Source of the DNA: Bacillota bacterium | GTDB lineage: Bacteria > Bacillota_A > Clostridia > DSM-8532 | Direction: 5' to 3' | NCBI GenBank assembly: GCA_023424865.1 | Contig: JAFADM010000380.1 | Span: forward strand, 1 to 19,851 | Length of the DNA: 19,851 nt | In this document: positions 1 through 6,994 of the stretch, one piece after another | How positions within the stretch are numbered: the stretch's first letter is position 1 | How the letters are laid out: every line of letters starts with the position of its first letter | Position numbers and translations under genes: made by a program | The notes under the pieces: generated by a model | Databases searched by the model: none | What the model was told of the DNA's origin: nothing | The model's input: only the letters and a program-made list of their open reading frames with translations

Positions 1-2
1 AG

Positions 3-131
3 TACCATCAAATGAGGAAACAGCTTAACAGTGTCATTGAAAGCACGCTGGACGAAGAAATGCGGGGTAGGATACGAAATTCCTGGCACAGCTTCGGAAA
101 AGCACTGGATAAGAAAGTTAAGCCCTACTGA
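3..131 (+). CDS. C-terminal 42 codons of an unidentified gene cut by the window edge
   Basis: An open frame enters from the left edge and ends at TGA 129-131. The 42 visible residues are rich in charged residues and look like a helical C-terminus, ending in LDKKVKPY. The other two + frames stop within the first 27 bases. A good intrinsic terminator begins exactly at the end of the frame, which supports a real gene end. I do not recognise the family, and there is too little sequence to assign a function. Confidence 0.6.
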   Translation, partial: YHQMRKQLNSVIESTLDEEMRGRIRNSWHSFGKALDKKVKPY

Positions 132-167
132 GCCTCGATGGTACACATCGGGGCTTAATTGTTTTTT
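131..167 (+). terminator. Intrinsic terminator of the left-edge gene
   Basis: AGCCTCGATG (131-140) pairs with CATCGGGGCT (146-155) over 10 bp with one G-U pair and a 5-nt GTACA loop. TTAATTGTTTTTT follows. It lies directly on the stop codon of the left-edge frame. Confidence 0.85.
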
Positions 168-198
168 ACGGGAATTTGAATCCCGTTAACATAGCCAT

Positions 199-250
199 AA
201 AAATCCGTCTTGCCTTTAAGATAAGCTCTTACTGGCGAGACGGATTTTTT
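199..250. terminator. Bidirectional terminator between the left-edge gene and the AraC gene
   Basis: AAAATCCGTCTTGCC (about 200-214) pairs with GGCGAGACGGATTTT (234-248) as a long stem with one wobble on the + strand or one mismatch on the minus strand. A/T tracts flank both sides, so it can terminate the minus-strand transporter/AraC unit ending at 304 as well as + strand read-through. The 3' arm has a near copy at about 286-304. Confidence 0.75.
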
Positions 251-303
251 ATAAAATCATTGACTTAATTGGTCTGCTTCCTTATGAAGGCAAGGCGGAT
301 TTT

Positions 304-2535
304 TTATGGCCCATGCCCATGCGCCTCCCTGTATTCTCCCGGAGTCATTCCCGTAGCAGCCTTAAACTTTCGGCTGAAGCTGGAGGTGCTTATATAGCCG
401 ACGGTTTCGACAATACTTGTCACATTGTCCATAGTGGAGGAGAGAAGCTCCTTTGCCTTTTGCATACGAAGGTCAGCCATATAATCCTTTAGATTTATAT
501 TGTTCTGATCTCTGAAAAAACGGCTGACATAATAGGGTGAAAGACCGAAGGCCTCCGCAATACTGTCCAGCCCCAAACCGGGGTTGGCAATCTGCTCATG
601 AATATAGGCGTTTATTTCATCTCTGAGCCTGGTATTGCTGCTTTTCTTCTTTTCATTGACAAACAGACAGAAATCATGAAGCAAATTCCCGGCAGATGTC
701 TGAAACTCCTCTATGGAATGACAATTCATCATTTTATAGATTTGAGGCATAAAGGCCTCCTTTCCGATTTGGCCTACCACCTCTGTGATGGCATTGACTA
801 TATAGGAAAGGATATACTGGGAGGCTATTTCCGATTTTACCTGACTGCCCACAAAAAGACATAGCTTTTGCAGGGATTTCAAGCAGCTTTCCTCATCTCC
901 CTGGCGCAGCTGCTGCATCAGAAGCATAGTATCCCTGACGGGGTAGAGGCTTTCGGTTCCTCCCAAAAGAGGCATTATTTCTTCGGTAAAGGAAGGGGAT
1001 TGGGCAACCCTCTGGCTAAGAAGCACGGTAGCCTCATAAAGGGAATTCTTTAAATACTCCAGCTCTCCGGAACGGCTTCCAACTCCCATACTGAATTCCC
1101 ACCTTTTTTCCGTGCATTGGGCGATGGACTGCTGCAATCCGGTGGCATAGGCCCTTCTGTCAACCTGATCGTTGCAGTTAACCACGATGATCACCGTCTC
1201 GGCATCGGTACGTTCCAGGGTAAAGGCATGGCAGCCCGGACTGTTTTTGCTTTCCACCGTCTCAATCACCGCCAGCTTAAAGGCGCTTAATATGCTTATA
1301 TCCGAAGTCAGAATACTTACACAAATAACAAAGAACTGTTCGTAATCAAAATGAATTTCCATGGCTTCCAAAAGCTTATGAATCTGCTCCTTGCCGCCTT
1401 CGGAAAAAAGCACATAGCTTAAAAGGCGTTCCAGCACATAGGGCCGCTGAACCTCCACCACCGTCTCCAGCCACCGGGTACGGTCTGCCGAGTCCAGCAT
1501 GGTTCTCCGGATACGCTCATATTCATTGACTGCATCTGCATTACGGGTCCCCGTCAAGTCCGTCAGAGCTTTTATGGGACGGTAGCTTACCGTAGCCAAT
1601 AAAGTGACCGCCGCGATACTCACTACGATTACAAACAGGATGATGTTCCAGAAAAGGGTAATTTGTCTGCTGACTTTTGTCAAATAAGCATTTTCCGGAT
1701 CAATAACACCATAGGTCAGGCGGCTTGTCCGGGAATGGGTATAAATGACCGTACACAGTTTACCCTCAATCGTGAGGGGGTGTATGTTTTCATCTTTCCA
1801 GCTTACTCCCTGCAGCACCTCCTTTAAGCTGTTATCCAGTCCGGACTGAAAAAGCAGCTCATCTTCCGCATTAAGCAAAAAGGCCGTGCCCCTTGTTTCC
1901 TTAAGGAGTAAAGAAAACTTATCTGTGACCGTCTCCATATCCAGCTTTACCAGCATAATGGCAGTGGGGGAAAGGGCATAGGAAGGCATGCGATACATGC
2001 AAAGAAGCATGGGCTTGCCGTCCTTTTCATGTGCTGAGAGCACAGAAAACGCAGAAGCTGCCGGAATATCTCCGGCAGCCTTTTGAATGGCCTGAGCTTC
2101 TATTTCATCCACCTTGAGAAGGTTGGCAAAAAAAGCTTTATAGGAGGAGATTCCGCTCCGGGTATAAACCTGATCCCTGTTGTCTACCATGACAAAGACA
2201 TTGTCGCTAAGTCCCCTGAACTGAAGAAAATCCTGGTAATGGGTCAGTGCCGCAAAAACATCGGATTGAGTACCCCGGCGTATTAGATATAAAAACTGCT
2301 GATTGGTATAAAGGGATTGACTGAGACGGAAATAGCTCAGTATTTCGGCATCAAAATCGTTCTTTATCTGGGCAACACGGCTTAAATTAAGGCTCTGAAC
2401 ATCCTTTCGCAGCTCTTCCACATTGTAGCGGTAAAAGAAAATAAGAATAAAGCTGATGGGGATGAGCGCCACAATCCAGAAGGACAGCAGATAGCGGTAC
2501 CGTACGCTGAAACGGAAACTGGATTTCTTACCCAT
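304..2535 (-). CDS. Membrane-bound AraC-family transcriptional regulator (YesN-like, two TM segments)
   Basis: A 743-residue regulator, likely sensing a ligand outside the cell and controlling the adjacent sugar transporter. What is seen: TM1 at about residues 15-35, an extracytoplasmic region of about 250 residues (the size of a Cache-type sensor domain), TM2 at about 292-318, a long cytoplasmic linker, and a C-terminal AraC DNA-binding domain in the last 105 or so residues. The DNA-binding domain holds two helix-turn-helix segments, around SIAEAFGLSPYYVSRFFR and VGYISTSSFSRKFKAATG. I start it at ATG 2533-2535 because GGGAGG lies 4 nt upstream; an in-frame TTG at 2550 lacks a ribosome site. 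It is last in the transporter operon, 82 bp after the second permease. Regulators of this build commonly sit beside LplABC-type transporters; the ligand is unknown. Confidence 0.9.
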   Translation of the reverse strand: MGKKSSFRFSVRYRYLLSFWIVALIPISFILIFFYRYNVEELRKDVQSLNLSRVAQIKNDFDAEILSYFRLSQSLYTNQQFLYLIRRGTQSDVFAALTHYQDFLQFRGLSDNVFVMVDNRDQVYTRSGISSYKAFFANLLKVDEIEAQAIQKAAGDIPAASAFSVLSAHEKDGKPMLLCMYRMPSYALSPTAIMLVKLDMETVTDKFSLLLKETRGTAFLLNAEDELLFQSGLDNSLKEVLQGVSWKDENIHPLTIEGKLCTVIYTHSRTSRLTYGVIDPENAYLTKVSRQITLFWNIILFVIVVSIAAVTLLATVSYRPIKALTDLTGTRNADAVNEYERIRRTMLDSADRTRWLETVVEVQRPYVLERLLSYVLFSEGGKEQIHKLLEAMEIHFDYEQFFVICVSILTSDISILSAFKLAVIETVESKNSPGCHAFTLERTDAETVIIVVNCNDQVDRRAYATGLQQSIAQCTEKRWEFSMGVGSRSGELEYLKNSLYEATVLLSQRVAQSPSFTEEIMPLLGGTESLYPVRDTMLLMQQLRQGDEESCLKSLQKLCLFVGSQVKSEIASQYILSYIVNAITEVVGQIGKEAFMPQIYKMMNCHSIEEFQTSAGNLLHDFCLFVNEKKKSSNTRLRDEINAYIHEQIANPGLGLDSIAEAFGLSPYYVSRFFRDQNNINLKDYMADLRMQKAKELLSSTMDNVTSIVETVGYISTSSFSRKFKAATGMTPGEYREAHGHGP

Positions 2536-2620
2536 AAAACCTCCCGACAATACAAGGCTCTCGTTATTATTAAGCTTTCGCTATAATAAAGCTCTCGCCA
2601 GTATAGAGCTCTTGTCCTTA
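2536..2620 (-). repeat. Five degenerate 17-bp tandem units filling the permease-AraC gap
   Basis: Read on the minus strand, the sequence from the permease TAA (2618-2620) to the base before the AraC ATG (2535) is 85 bp, exactly five 17-bp units. The units are TAAGGACAAGAGCTCTA, TACTGGCGAGAGCTTTA, TTATAGCGAAAGCTTAA, TAATAACGAGAGCCTTG and TATTGTCGGGAGGTTTT. A purine-rich GAGAGC-like core recurs in register, and in the last unit it is the GGGAGG ribosome binding site. Units 1-4 are clearly related; unit 5 is the most diverged. Confidence 0.55.
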
Positions 2621-3523
2621 CCCTTTAAGGGATCCGGCCATAATTCCCTTGACAAAGTATTTTTGAAGGAAAGGATACGCAGCCAGAACGGGAATGGTGG
2701 ACACGATGATAACAGCGTATTTCAAAAGCTCCGCCCGCTGCATAAGATCCGCAATGTACTGGGGATCCATGCCTCCGGCTCCGCTTTGAATCATGTCCGT
2801 CATGGCGGTATTGCCTGCCAGGAGAAGGTTTCGGAGCACCAGCTGAAGCGGGTAGAGCTCCGGATCGCTTATGTAAAGCAATGCGGAAAAAAATTGATTC
2901 CAGTGGCCCACACCGTAGAAAAGGGCCATGGTGGCAATAATGGGTGCCGACAGTGGAATCATGATTTTACCAAAAAGGAGAAAGTCGGAGCAGCCGTCGA
3001 TTCGGGCAGCATCGGTGATGCCGTCAGGTATGCTTCGCATAAAGTAGGTCCTCACTAGAATCAGGTTGTATACGGATACTGCTCCCGGAAGTATCATGGC
3101 CCAAAGGGTGTTTCTGAGCTTGAGGTTGGAAACTAAAAGATAGCTTGGCACCATGCCGCCGCTGAAAAACATGGTAAAGGTAAAGAGGAACATCATTGCC
3201 TTCATTCCCGGCAGATGCGTCTTTGTAAGGGAATAGGCGCCGGTAAAGGTGCAAAACAGGTTTACAGCAGTACCTGCAACGGTGAGTATTATAGTAACCA
3301 GATAGCCCCGCCATAGCTGGCGGTTTTCAAAAACAAAGGTATAGGCCGTAAAATTAAGCTTTTGGGGCCATAAAAGCACCTGCCCCGAGTTGACAGCCGC
3401 CGGGCTGCTGACGGAAGCTATAACTACAAAATAAAGAGGATAAATAACCATCAGAACCAGAATAAGCAGCAGGGAGGTGTTGATTATATCAAATACCCGA
3501 TCGTTTTTAGAACGCGTGACCAT
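2618..3523 (-). CDS. ABC sugar transporter permease (LplC/YtcP type)
   Basis: A 301-residue inner-membrane permease with about six hydrophobic segments. The first is at about residues 14-36, and the last hydrophobic stretch is near the C-terminus, before KYFVKGIMAGSLKG. The cytoplasmic EAA loop that contacts the ATPase is visible at about 171-190, reading DAARIDGCSDFLLFGKIMIP. Family members form a heterodimeric channel with a second permease, import carbohydrates delivered by a lipoprotein, and normally borrow a shared MsmX-type ATPase, which fits the absence of an ATPase gene here. The start is ATG 3521-3523 with AGGAGG 8 nt upstream. It follows the first permease after about 40 bp, so the two are co-transcribed. 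Substrate unknown. Confidence 0.92.
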   Translation of the reverse strand: MVTRSKNDRVFDIINTSLLLILVLMVIYPLYFVVIASVSSPAAVNSGQVLLWPQKLNFTAYTFVFENRQLWRGYLVTIILTVAGTAVNLFCTFTGAYSLTKTHLPGMKAMMFLFTFTMFFSGGMVPSYLLVSNLKLRNTLWAMILPGAVSVYNLILVRTYFMRSIPDGITDAARIDGCSDFLLFGKIMIPLSAPIIATMALFYGVGHWNQFFSALLYISDPELYPLQLVLRNLLLAGNTAMTDMIQSGAGGMDPQYIADLMQRAELLKYAVIIVSTIPVLAAYPFLQKYFVKGIMAGSLKG

Positions 3524-3565
3524 CGCTTATGCCTCCTAATGCAAATAAAAATAGAGCTTTTACTT

Positions 3566-4516
3566 CTACCACAGACTGGTTTCTCCCACTTTGCGGCACA
3601 GGGCGTTGACGCCGATTAGTACTGCGAGATTGATAACGGAGTTAAACATGCCCAGAGCTGAGGACAGGCTGAACTCACTGCCTTGTATGCCAATACGGTA
3701 GGTATAGGTTGAAAGCACGTCCGCCGTCTGCCGGATGGAATCGTTCTGCATGAGAAGCACCTTTTCAAAATCCGCTCCAAGAATACCGCCCATGGATAAA
3801 ATCAACTGGATAACAACCGTAGGAATCAAGCAGGGGATATTAATATGCCAGATCCTGCGGAGCCTTCCCGCTCCGTCAATAACCGCCGATTCATGAAGAG
3901 CCTCGTCCAGATTGGCCAGGGTGGCCAGATAAATAATGCTGCCCCAGCCGAAATGCTGCCAAATGCCGCTCCACACATAAATATGAGGAAAAGCGGAGGG
4001 TCGGGTCATAAAATGAACGGGCTGGCCTCCAAAAAGCTCTATGAGCTTATTGACAAAGCCGCTGGACGGAGAAAAAAACAGGGTTATCATGGCAACCATA
4101 ACAACTGTAGAAATAAAGTGAGGGGCATAGGTGACCGTCTGGATGAACTTTTTCAGTCTTTTGCCCGACAGCTCGTTTAGCATGAGTGAAACAAGAATGG
4201 GTACGGGGAAGCCGGCAATGAGAGAGTACAGGGAGAGAAAGAGCGTGTTTTTTAAAATCTGCCAGAACTGGGGCATATCCATAAAGCGCTTAAAATGCTT
4301 CAACCCCACCCAGGGACTATCCCATATGCCAAGACCCGTATTGTAGTCCTTAAAGGCAATTTGTACCCCGTACATGGGACCGTAGCAGAAAAGGATGAAA
4401 AACAGGAGACAGGGTATAAGCATCAGATAAACCTGATAATTTCTGAAAACAAATGAGAGCCTGCTGTTCCCGGATAAGCCCAGGGTCAGCTTGCTTTGCT
4501 TTGTAAAGCCCGTCAT
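3566..4516 (-). CDS. ABC sugar transporter permease (LplB type)
   Basis: A 316-residue permease, partner of the downstream permease. An early TM segment follows the NYQVYLMLIPC stretch, and about five more hydrophobic stretches follow. The EAA loop is visible at about residues 209-231 (ESAVIDGAGRLRRIWHINIP). The GYGPMYG-type periplasmic turn, here CYGPMYGVQIAFKDYN, is typical of LplB permeases. Two ATGs are possible: 4547-4549 (327 residues) has only a weak TTAGG upstream, while 4514-4516 has AAGGGAG about 8 nt upstream, so I prefer the shorter form. The 188 bp between this start and the binding-protein gene hold a hairpin and an AT-rich leader. Confidence 0.9.
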   Translation of the reverse strand: MTGFTKQSKLTLGLSGNSRLSFVFRNYQVYLMLIPCLLFFILFCYGPMYGVQIAFKDYNTGLGIWDSPWVGLKHFKRFMDMPQFWQILKNTLFLSLYSLIAGFPVPILVSLMLNELSGKRLKKFIQTVTYAPHFISTVVMVAMITLFFSPSSGFVNKLIELFGGQPVHFMTRPSAFPHIYVWSGIWQHFGWGSIIYLATLANLDEALHESAVIDGAGRLRRIWHINIPCLIPTVVIQLILSMGGILGADFEKVLLMQNDSIRQTADVLSTYTYRIGIQGSEFSLSSALGMFNSVINLAVLIGVNALCRKVGETSLW

Positions 4517-4563
4517 AGAGCGTGCTCCCTTCAAGGAAATATAATCCATAGACCTAAATGAAT

Positions 4564-4642
4564 TAAATTAACTAAATATTTTTAATTGGCAAAATAAATA
4601 AAATATACTGAATTAGTAAAATAAATAAAATTACTAAGTGGA
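4564..4642 (-). repeat. AT-rich leader with a direct repeat before the first permease
   Basis: This stretch is almost entirely A/T. On the minus strand, ATTTTATTTATTTT followed by a purine and C occurs twice, about 27 bp apart. It separates the hairpin at 4660-4693 from the permease start. It could be an A/U-rich single-stranded leader (ribosome standby or RNase E/Y-type cleavage region) or simple low-complexity spacer. Confidence 0.4.
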
Positions 4643-4659
4643 AAGTTCTTTACTGGCAG

Positions 4660-4693
4660 GGCATCCGGATCCTCCGTGGGAGGACCCGGTGCC
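4660..4693 (-). terminator. Stable intercistronic hairpin after the binding-protein gene (partial terminator or mRNA stabiliser)
   Basis: On the minus strand GGCACCGGGTCCTCC pairs with GGAGGATCCGGATGCC around a CAC loop: 15 bp with one G-U pair and one bulged A. It starts about 12 nt after the lipoprotein stop codon. No run of U follows directly (CTGCCAGTAAAG), so it is a poor full terminator. Its position fits a hairpin that protects the 3' end of the binding-protein message. Confidence 0.7.
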
Positions 4694-4704
4694 AAGGTGG
4701 GGAA

Positions 4705-6360
4705 TCAGTTAGAGAGATAGCGCTGATAGGCGGTATTATAAACCTCTTCCATTTTGTCAATGCCCATGGTCTTAAGCTGTTCCAGCATGGTTTCGTAGGC
4801 ATCGAGAGTCTCTTCGCCCATAATGATTTTTGCTTCCATTTGCTTCGTGTAAGTATTTACCGAATCTTCAATTAGTTTAATAGCCTCGGTTTCTTCCAGT
4901 GTAAAGAAGAGGGAAGGAGCGCCTGGATCCAGGAAAGGGGCAACATTGGCTGCCATGGCATCCTTAAAGGAGGCGTCCTCCGGTGATTTCTGCTCCTGGG
5001 CCTTAATCCTGCTGAACTGCATAAAGCCCTGGAAGCTCTGAACCGGAGCGATGACCTTGCAGGTCCAATCCCATATACCGTTATAGCCCTGAGGGATAGA
5101 ATAGGTATATTGGGTTTTGTCCTTGTTCCACACGCGGCCGCCTTCACCGTCCCACTCACCTTCAACAGGTCCCACCATAAGCTCAGCGCCTTCCTCGGTG
5201 AATATCTCATTGAAGTAGCGCAGAGTTACCTCCGGGTTTTTATTGGCTGAGGTAAGAAAGATTCTGGGGCTGGGTACAGCCTGACCATACCATACCTTTT
5301 TGGTAAAAACATCACTGGTCAGAGGCTGTGGTACGGCATACTGATCATAAATAGCAGGATCCGTACTGCCTGTGAGTACAAAATGAGCGGCATAGGTAAA
5401 GGCACCCAGGAGAAGCTGCTCTCCCTTGGCTTTCATTTGGGCATCGTTCTGAGTATAATACTCCTGATCCAATAGCTTTTCACTAAAGAGCTGCCGCATA
5501 TTCTCCAAATAGGTCCGGTACTGGGGGTGGCTTACTACAAAAACCATTTTCCCGTCCACCACCTGCCACATATCCTTAGCCCCTTTAAAGGAGATGCCTA
5601 ACGGCCCTGCGACAAAGGGATCCACAGTATAGCCGGAACCATAACCGCTTAAAGGAATGGTGTCGTCTTTGCCGTTGCCGTCAGGATCCATGTCACGGAA
5701 GGCTACCAGCACATCGTAAAATTCCTGATAGGTTTCGGGCATAGAGAGTCCCAGGCTCTCAATCCATTTCTTATTGATAAAAGCTCTTGCACCCGGTGTT
5801 TCCGCGGAGCCTCCGGTAAAGGTTGCGCTCAAGCCGTACATCTGACCGTCGGGAGCATAAAGCTTGGCCTTTTCAGGAAAGCCTTCCAGGCTTTTAAGGT
5901 AATCCGGCATGTGTTTATCAATAAGGTTATTCAGAGCCATGAGCTGTCCGGCTTTGGAATAGGTTACAATGTCACCGTTTGTCATGGAGCCGATAAACAG
6001 ATCCGGCAGCTCATTGGCTGCAAACATGAGATTGCGCCTTTCCGTCCATTGATCCGGTGAAAGCTTTTCAAATTCAAAATTGACATTTGTACGTTTTTCC
6101 ATCTCTTTGAAAAAGTACATATCCGGTCCAAGCTCTGTGGCATAAACAGGATCTGCCACGAAGGCCATCTTTTGAACAACTTTTTCATTGACAATAGGCA
6201 TGCCGCTTTCCTGAAAATCAGCATTGGATGGGCCTTTTTCAGTGCCAAGACCAGTTGGCTGAACACCGGAGGGTTCACTTACTGAACCACAGGCAGCAGC
6301 AAGCGTGGTCAATATAAAAAGGCATAACAAAATAGCGGTAATCCGGATGCGTTTGAGCAT
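4705..6360 (-). CDS. Extracellular sugar-binding lipoprotein (LplA type)
   Basis: A 551-residue solute-binding protein, the capture component of the ABC importer encoded downstream. It has a basic N-terminus, a hydrophobic signal segment (about residues 7-22) and a lipidation cysteine at C24 in LAAAC, so it should be anchored outside the cell membrane. The length and DMDPDGNGKDDTIPLSGYG segment match the large LplA/YtcQ class of CUT1 binding proteins; that segment resembles a Ca-binding-type Asp-rich loop. The start ATG is preceded by AAAGGAGG with 7 nt spacing. It is the first gene of the unit. The substrate cannot be told from sequence, and no glycosidase lies nearby. Confidence 0.92.
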   Translation of the reverse strand: MLKRIRITAILLCLFILTTLAAACGSVSEPSGVQPTGLGTEKGPSNADFQESGMPIVNEKVVQKMAFVADPVYATELGPDMYFFKEMEKRTNVNFEFEKLSPDQWTERRNLMFAANELPDLFIGSMTNGDIVTYSKAGQLMALNNLIDKHMPDYLKSLEGFPEKAKLYAPDGQMYGLSATFTGGSAETPGARAFINKKWIESLGLSMPETYQEFYDVLVAFRDMDPDGNGKDDTIPLSGYGSGYTVDPFVAGPLGISFKGAKDMWQVVDGKMVFVVSHPQYRTYLENMRQLFSEKLLDQEYYTQNDAQMKAKGEQLLLGAFTYAAHFVLTGSTDPAIYDQYAVPQPLTSDVFTKKVWYGQAVPSPRIFLTSANKNPEVTLRYFNEIFTEEGAELMVGPVEGEWDGEGGRVWNKDKTQYTYSIPQGYNGIWDWTCKVIAPVQSFQGFMQFSRIKAQEQKSPEDASFKDAMAANVAPFLDPGAPSLFFTLEETEAIKLIEDSVNTYTKQMEAKIIMGEETLDAYETMLEQLKTMGIDKMEEVYNTAYQRYLSN

Positions 6361-6426
6361 AAGGTTTCCTCCTTTATTTTTTACAACTTGTGCGATTTTA
6401 CTAATATTTGACCGGCCAATGACATC

Positions 6427-6454
6427 ATTATATTACAAAACCAATAAACCACAA
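6427..6454 (-). promoter_or_regulatory. Candidate sigma-A promoter of the transporter unit
   Basis: On the minus strand a TATAAT -10 (6427-6432) has a TTGTGG -35-like hexamer (6449-6454) 16 bp upstream. It lies 67 bp before the lipoprotein start. The -10 is perfect and the -35 weak, as expected for an activated promoter, so AraC-type activation is plausible. Confidence 0.55.
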
Positions 6455-6590
6455 GAATCCATACTTGCAGTAACTGTGCCATTTTTAACTTATCAGACTG
6501 AAAATTATCCTTTTTGTCATGCAACACATTAATACACTTCGATTGACGAAGGGATTATTACTGAATAGGTTTTATTGACGCAAAAAAAGA

Positions 6591-6619
6591 TTGACATTTC
6601 AGAAAGCAAGGTATACACT
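6591..6619 (+). promoter_or_regulatory. Promoter of the T-box/trpB2 unit
   Basis: TTGACA (6591-6596) is followed by a 17-bp spacer and TACACT (6614-6619). The expected transcription start is near 6626, directly before the T-box stem I sequence. Confidence 0.75.
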
Positions 6620-6625
6620 GAACGA

Positions 6626-6912
6626 AAATAGTAAACCGATGACGCAAGCGAGTATTCAGAAAAGCGTTTCTTCAAGAGAGCTGCCGATGGTGAAAGTGCA
6701 GCAGAAACCATTTTGAGGAATGGATTGCGGAGGGTGGAGCCGAACGTGTATAGCAAGTAGGCTGCGACGGATTTGTCCCCCGTTAAAAGGATCAGGCATG
6801 TGATGGCATGTCGGCGAGTGGACGAGAAATCGTCAATATGGGTGGTACCGCAGAAGTATTAAACTTTTGTCCCTTAAGAACAGATAGTTCTTTTGTGGAT
6901 GAAGGTTTTTTT
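6626..6912 (+). ncRNA. T-box riboswitch leader, tryptophan specifier (UGG)
   Basis: Conserved T-box parts appear in order. GCGAGTA on the 5' side of stem I (about 6648-6654) is followed by the distal-loop consensus AGAGAGCTGCCGATGGTG (6675-6692), then the specifier region GAATGGA with UGG at 6721-6723. The antiterminator T-box sequence GGGTGGTACCGC is at 6840-6851. Uncharged tRNA pairs its anticodon with the specifier and its CCA end with the T-box, which prevents termination. The specifier was placed by position after the distal loop and the A that follows it; UGG agrees with the tryptophan-related gene downstream. Confidence 0.9.
6871..6912 (+). terminator. Regulated terminator of the T-box leader
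   Basis: AAGAAC (6876-6881) pairs with GTTCTT (6887-6892). The outer CCTT (6872-6875) can pair with AAGG (6902-6905) across a bulge. TTTTTTT follows. It lies just after the antiterminator sequence, as the mechanism requires. The exact fold is uncertain because the 3' arm is interrupted. Confidence 0.6.
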
Positions 6913-6994
6913 ATTGCCTTTTTCCAAATTAAAAGTGTGAAAAGATATAAGAAGAGAGAAGAATAAGAGAAGACGAGAAAAGGAGAGTGCAGTT

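Noticed and set aside
2612..3058. A 148-codon + strand frame opposite the second permease
   Set aside because: It lies wholly antisense to a clear permease with an EAA loop, lacks a recognisable motif, and its composition (many His, Lys and Gly) fits a shadow frame.
6529..6756. A 75-codon minus-strand frame across the trpB2 promoter and T-box
   Set aside because: It overlaps the well-supported T-box RNA and promoter, and has no ribosome site.
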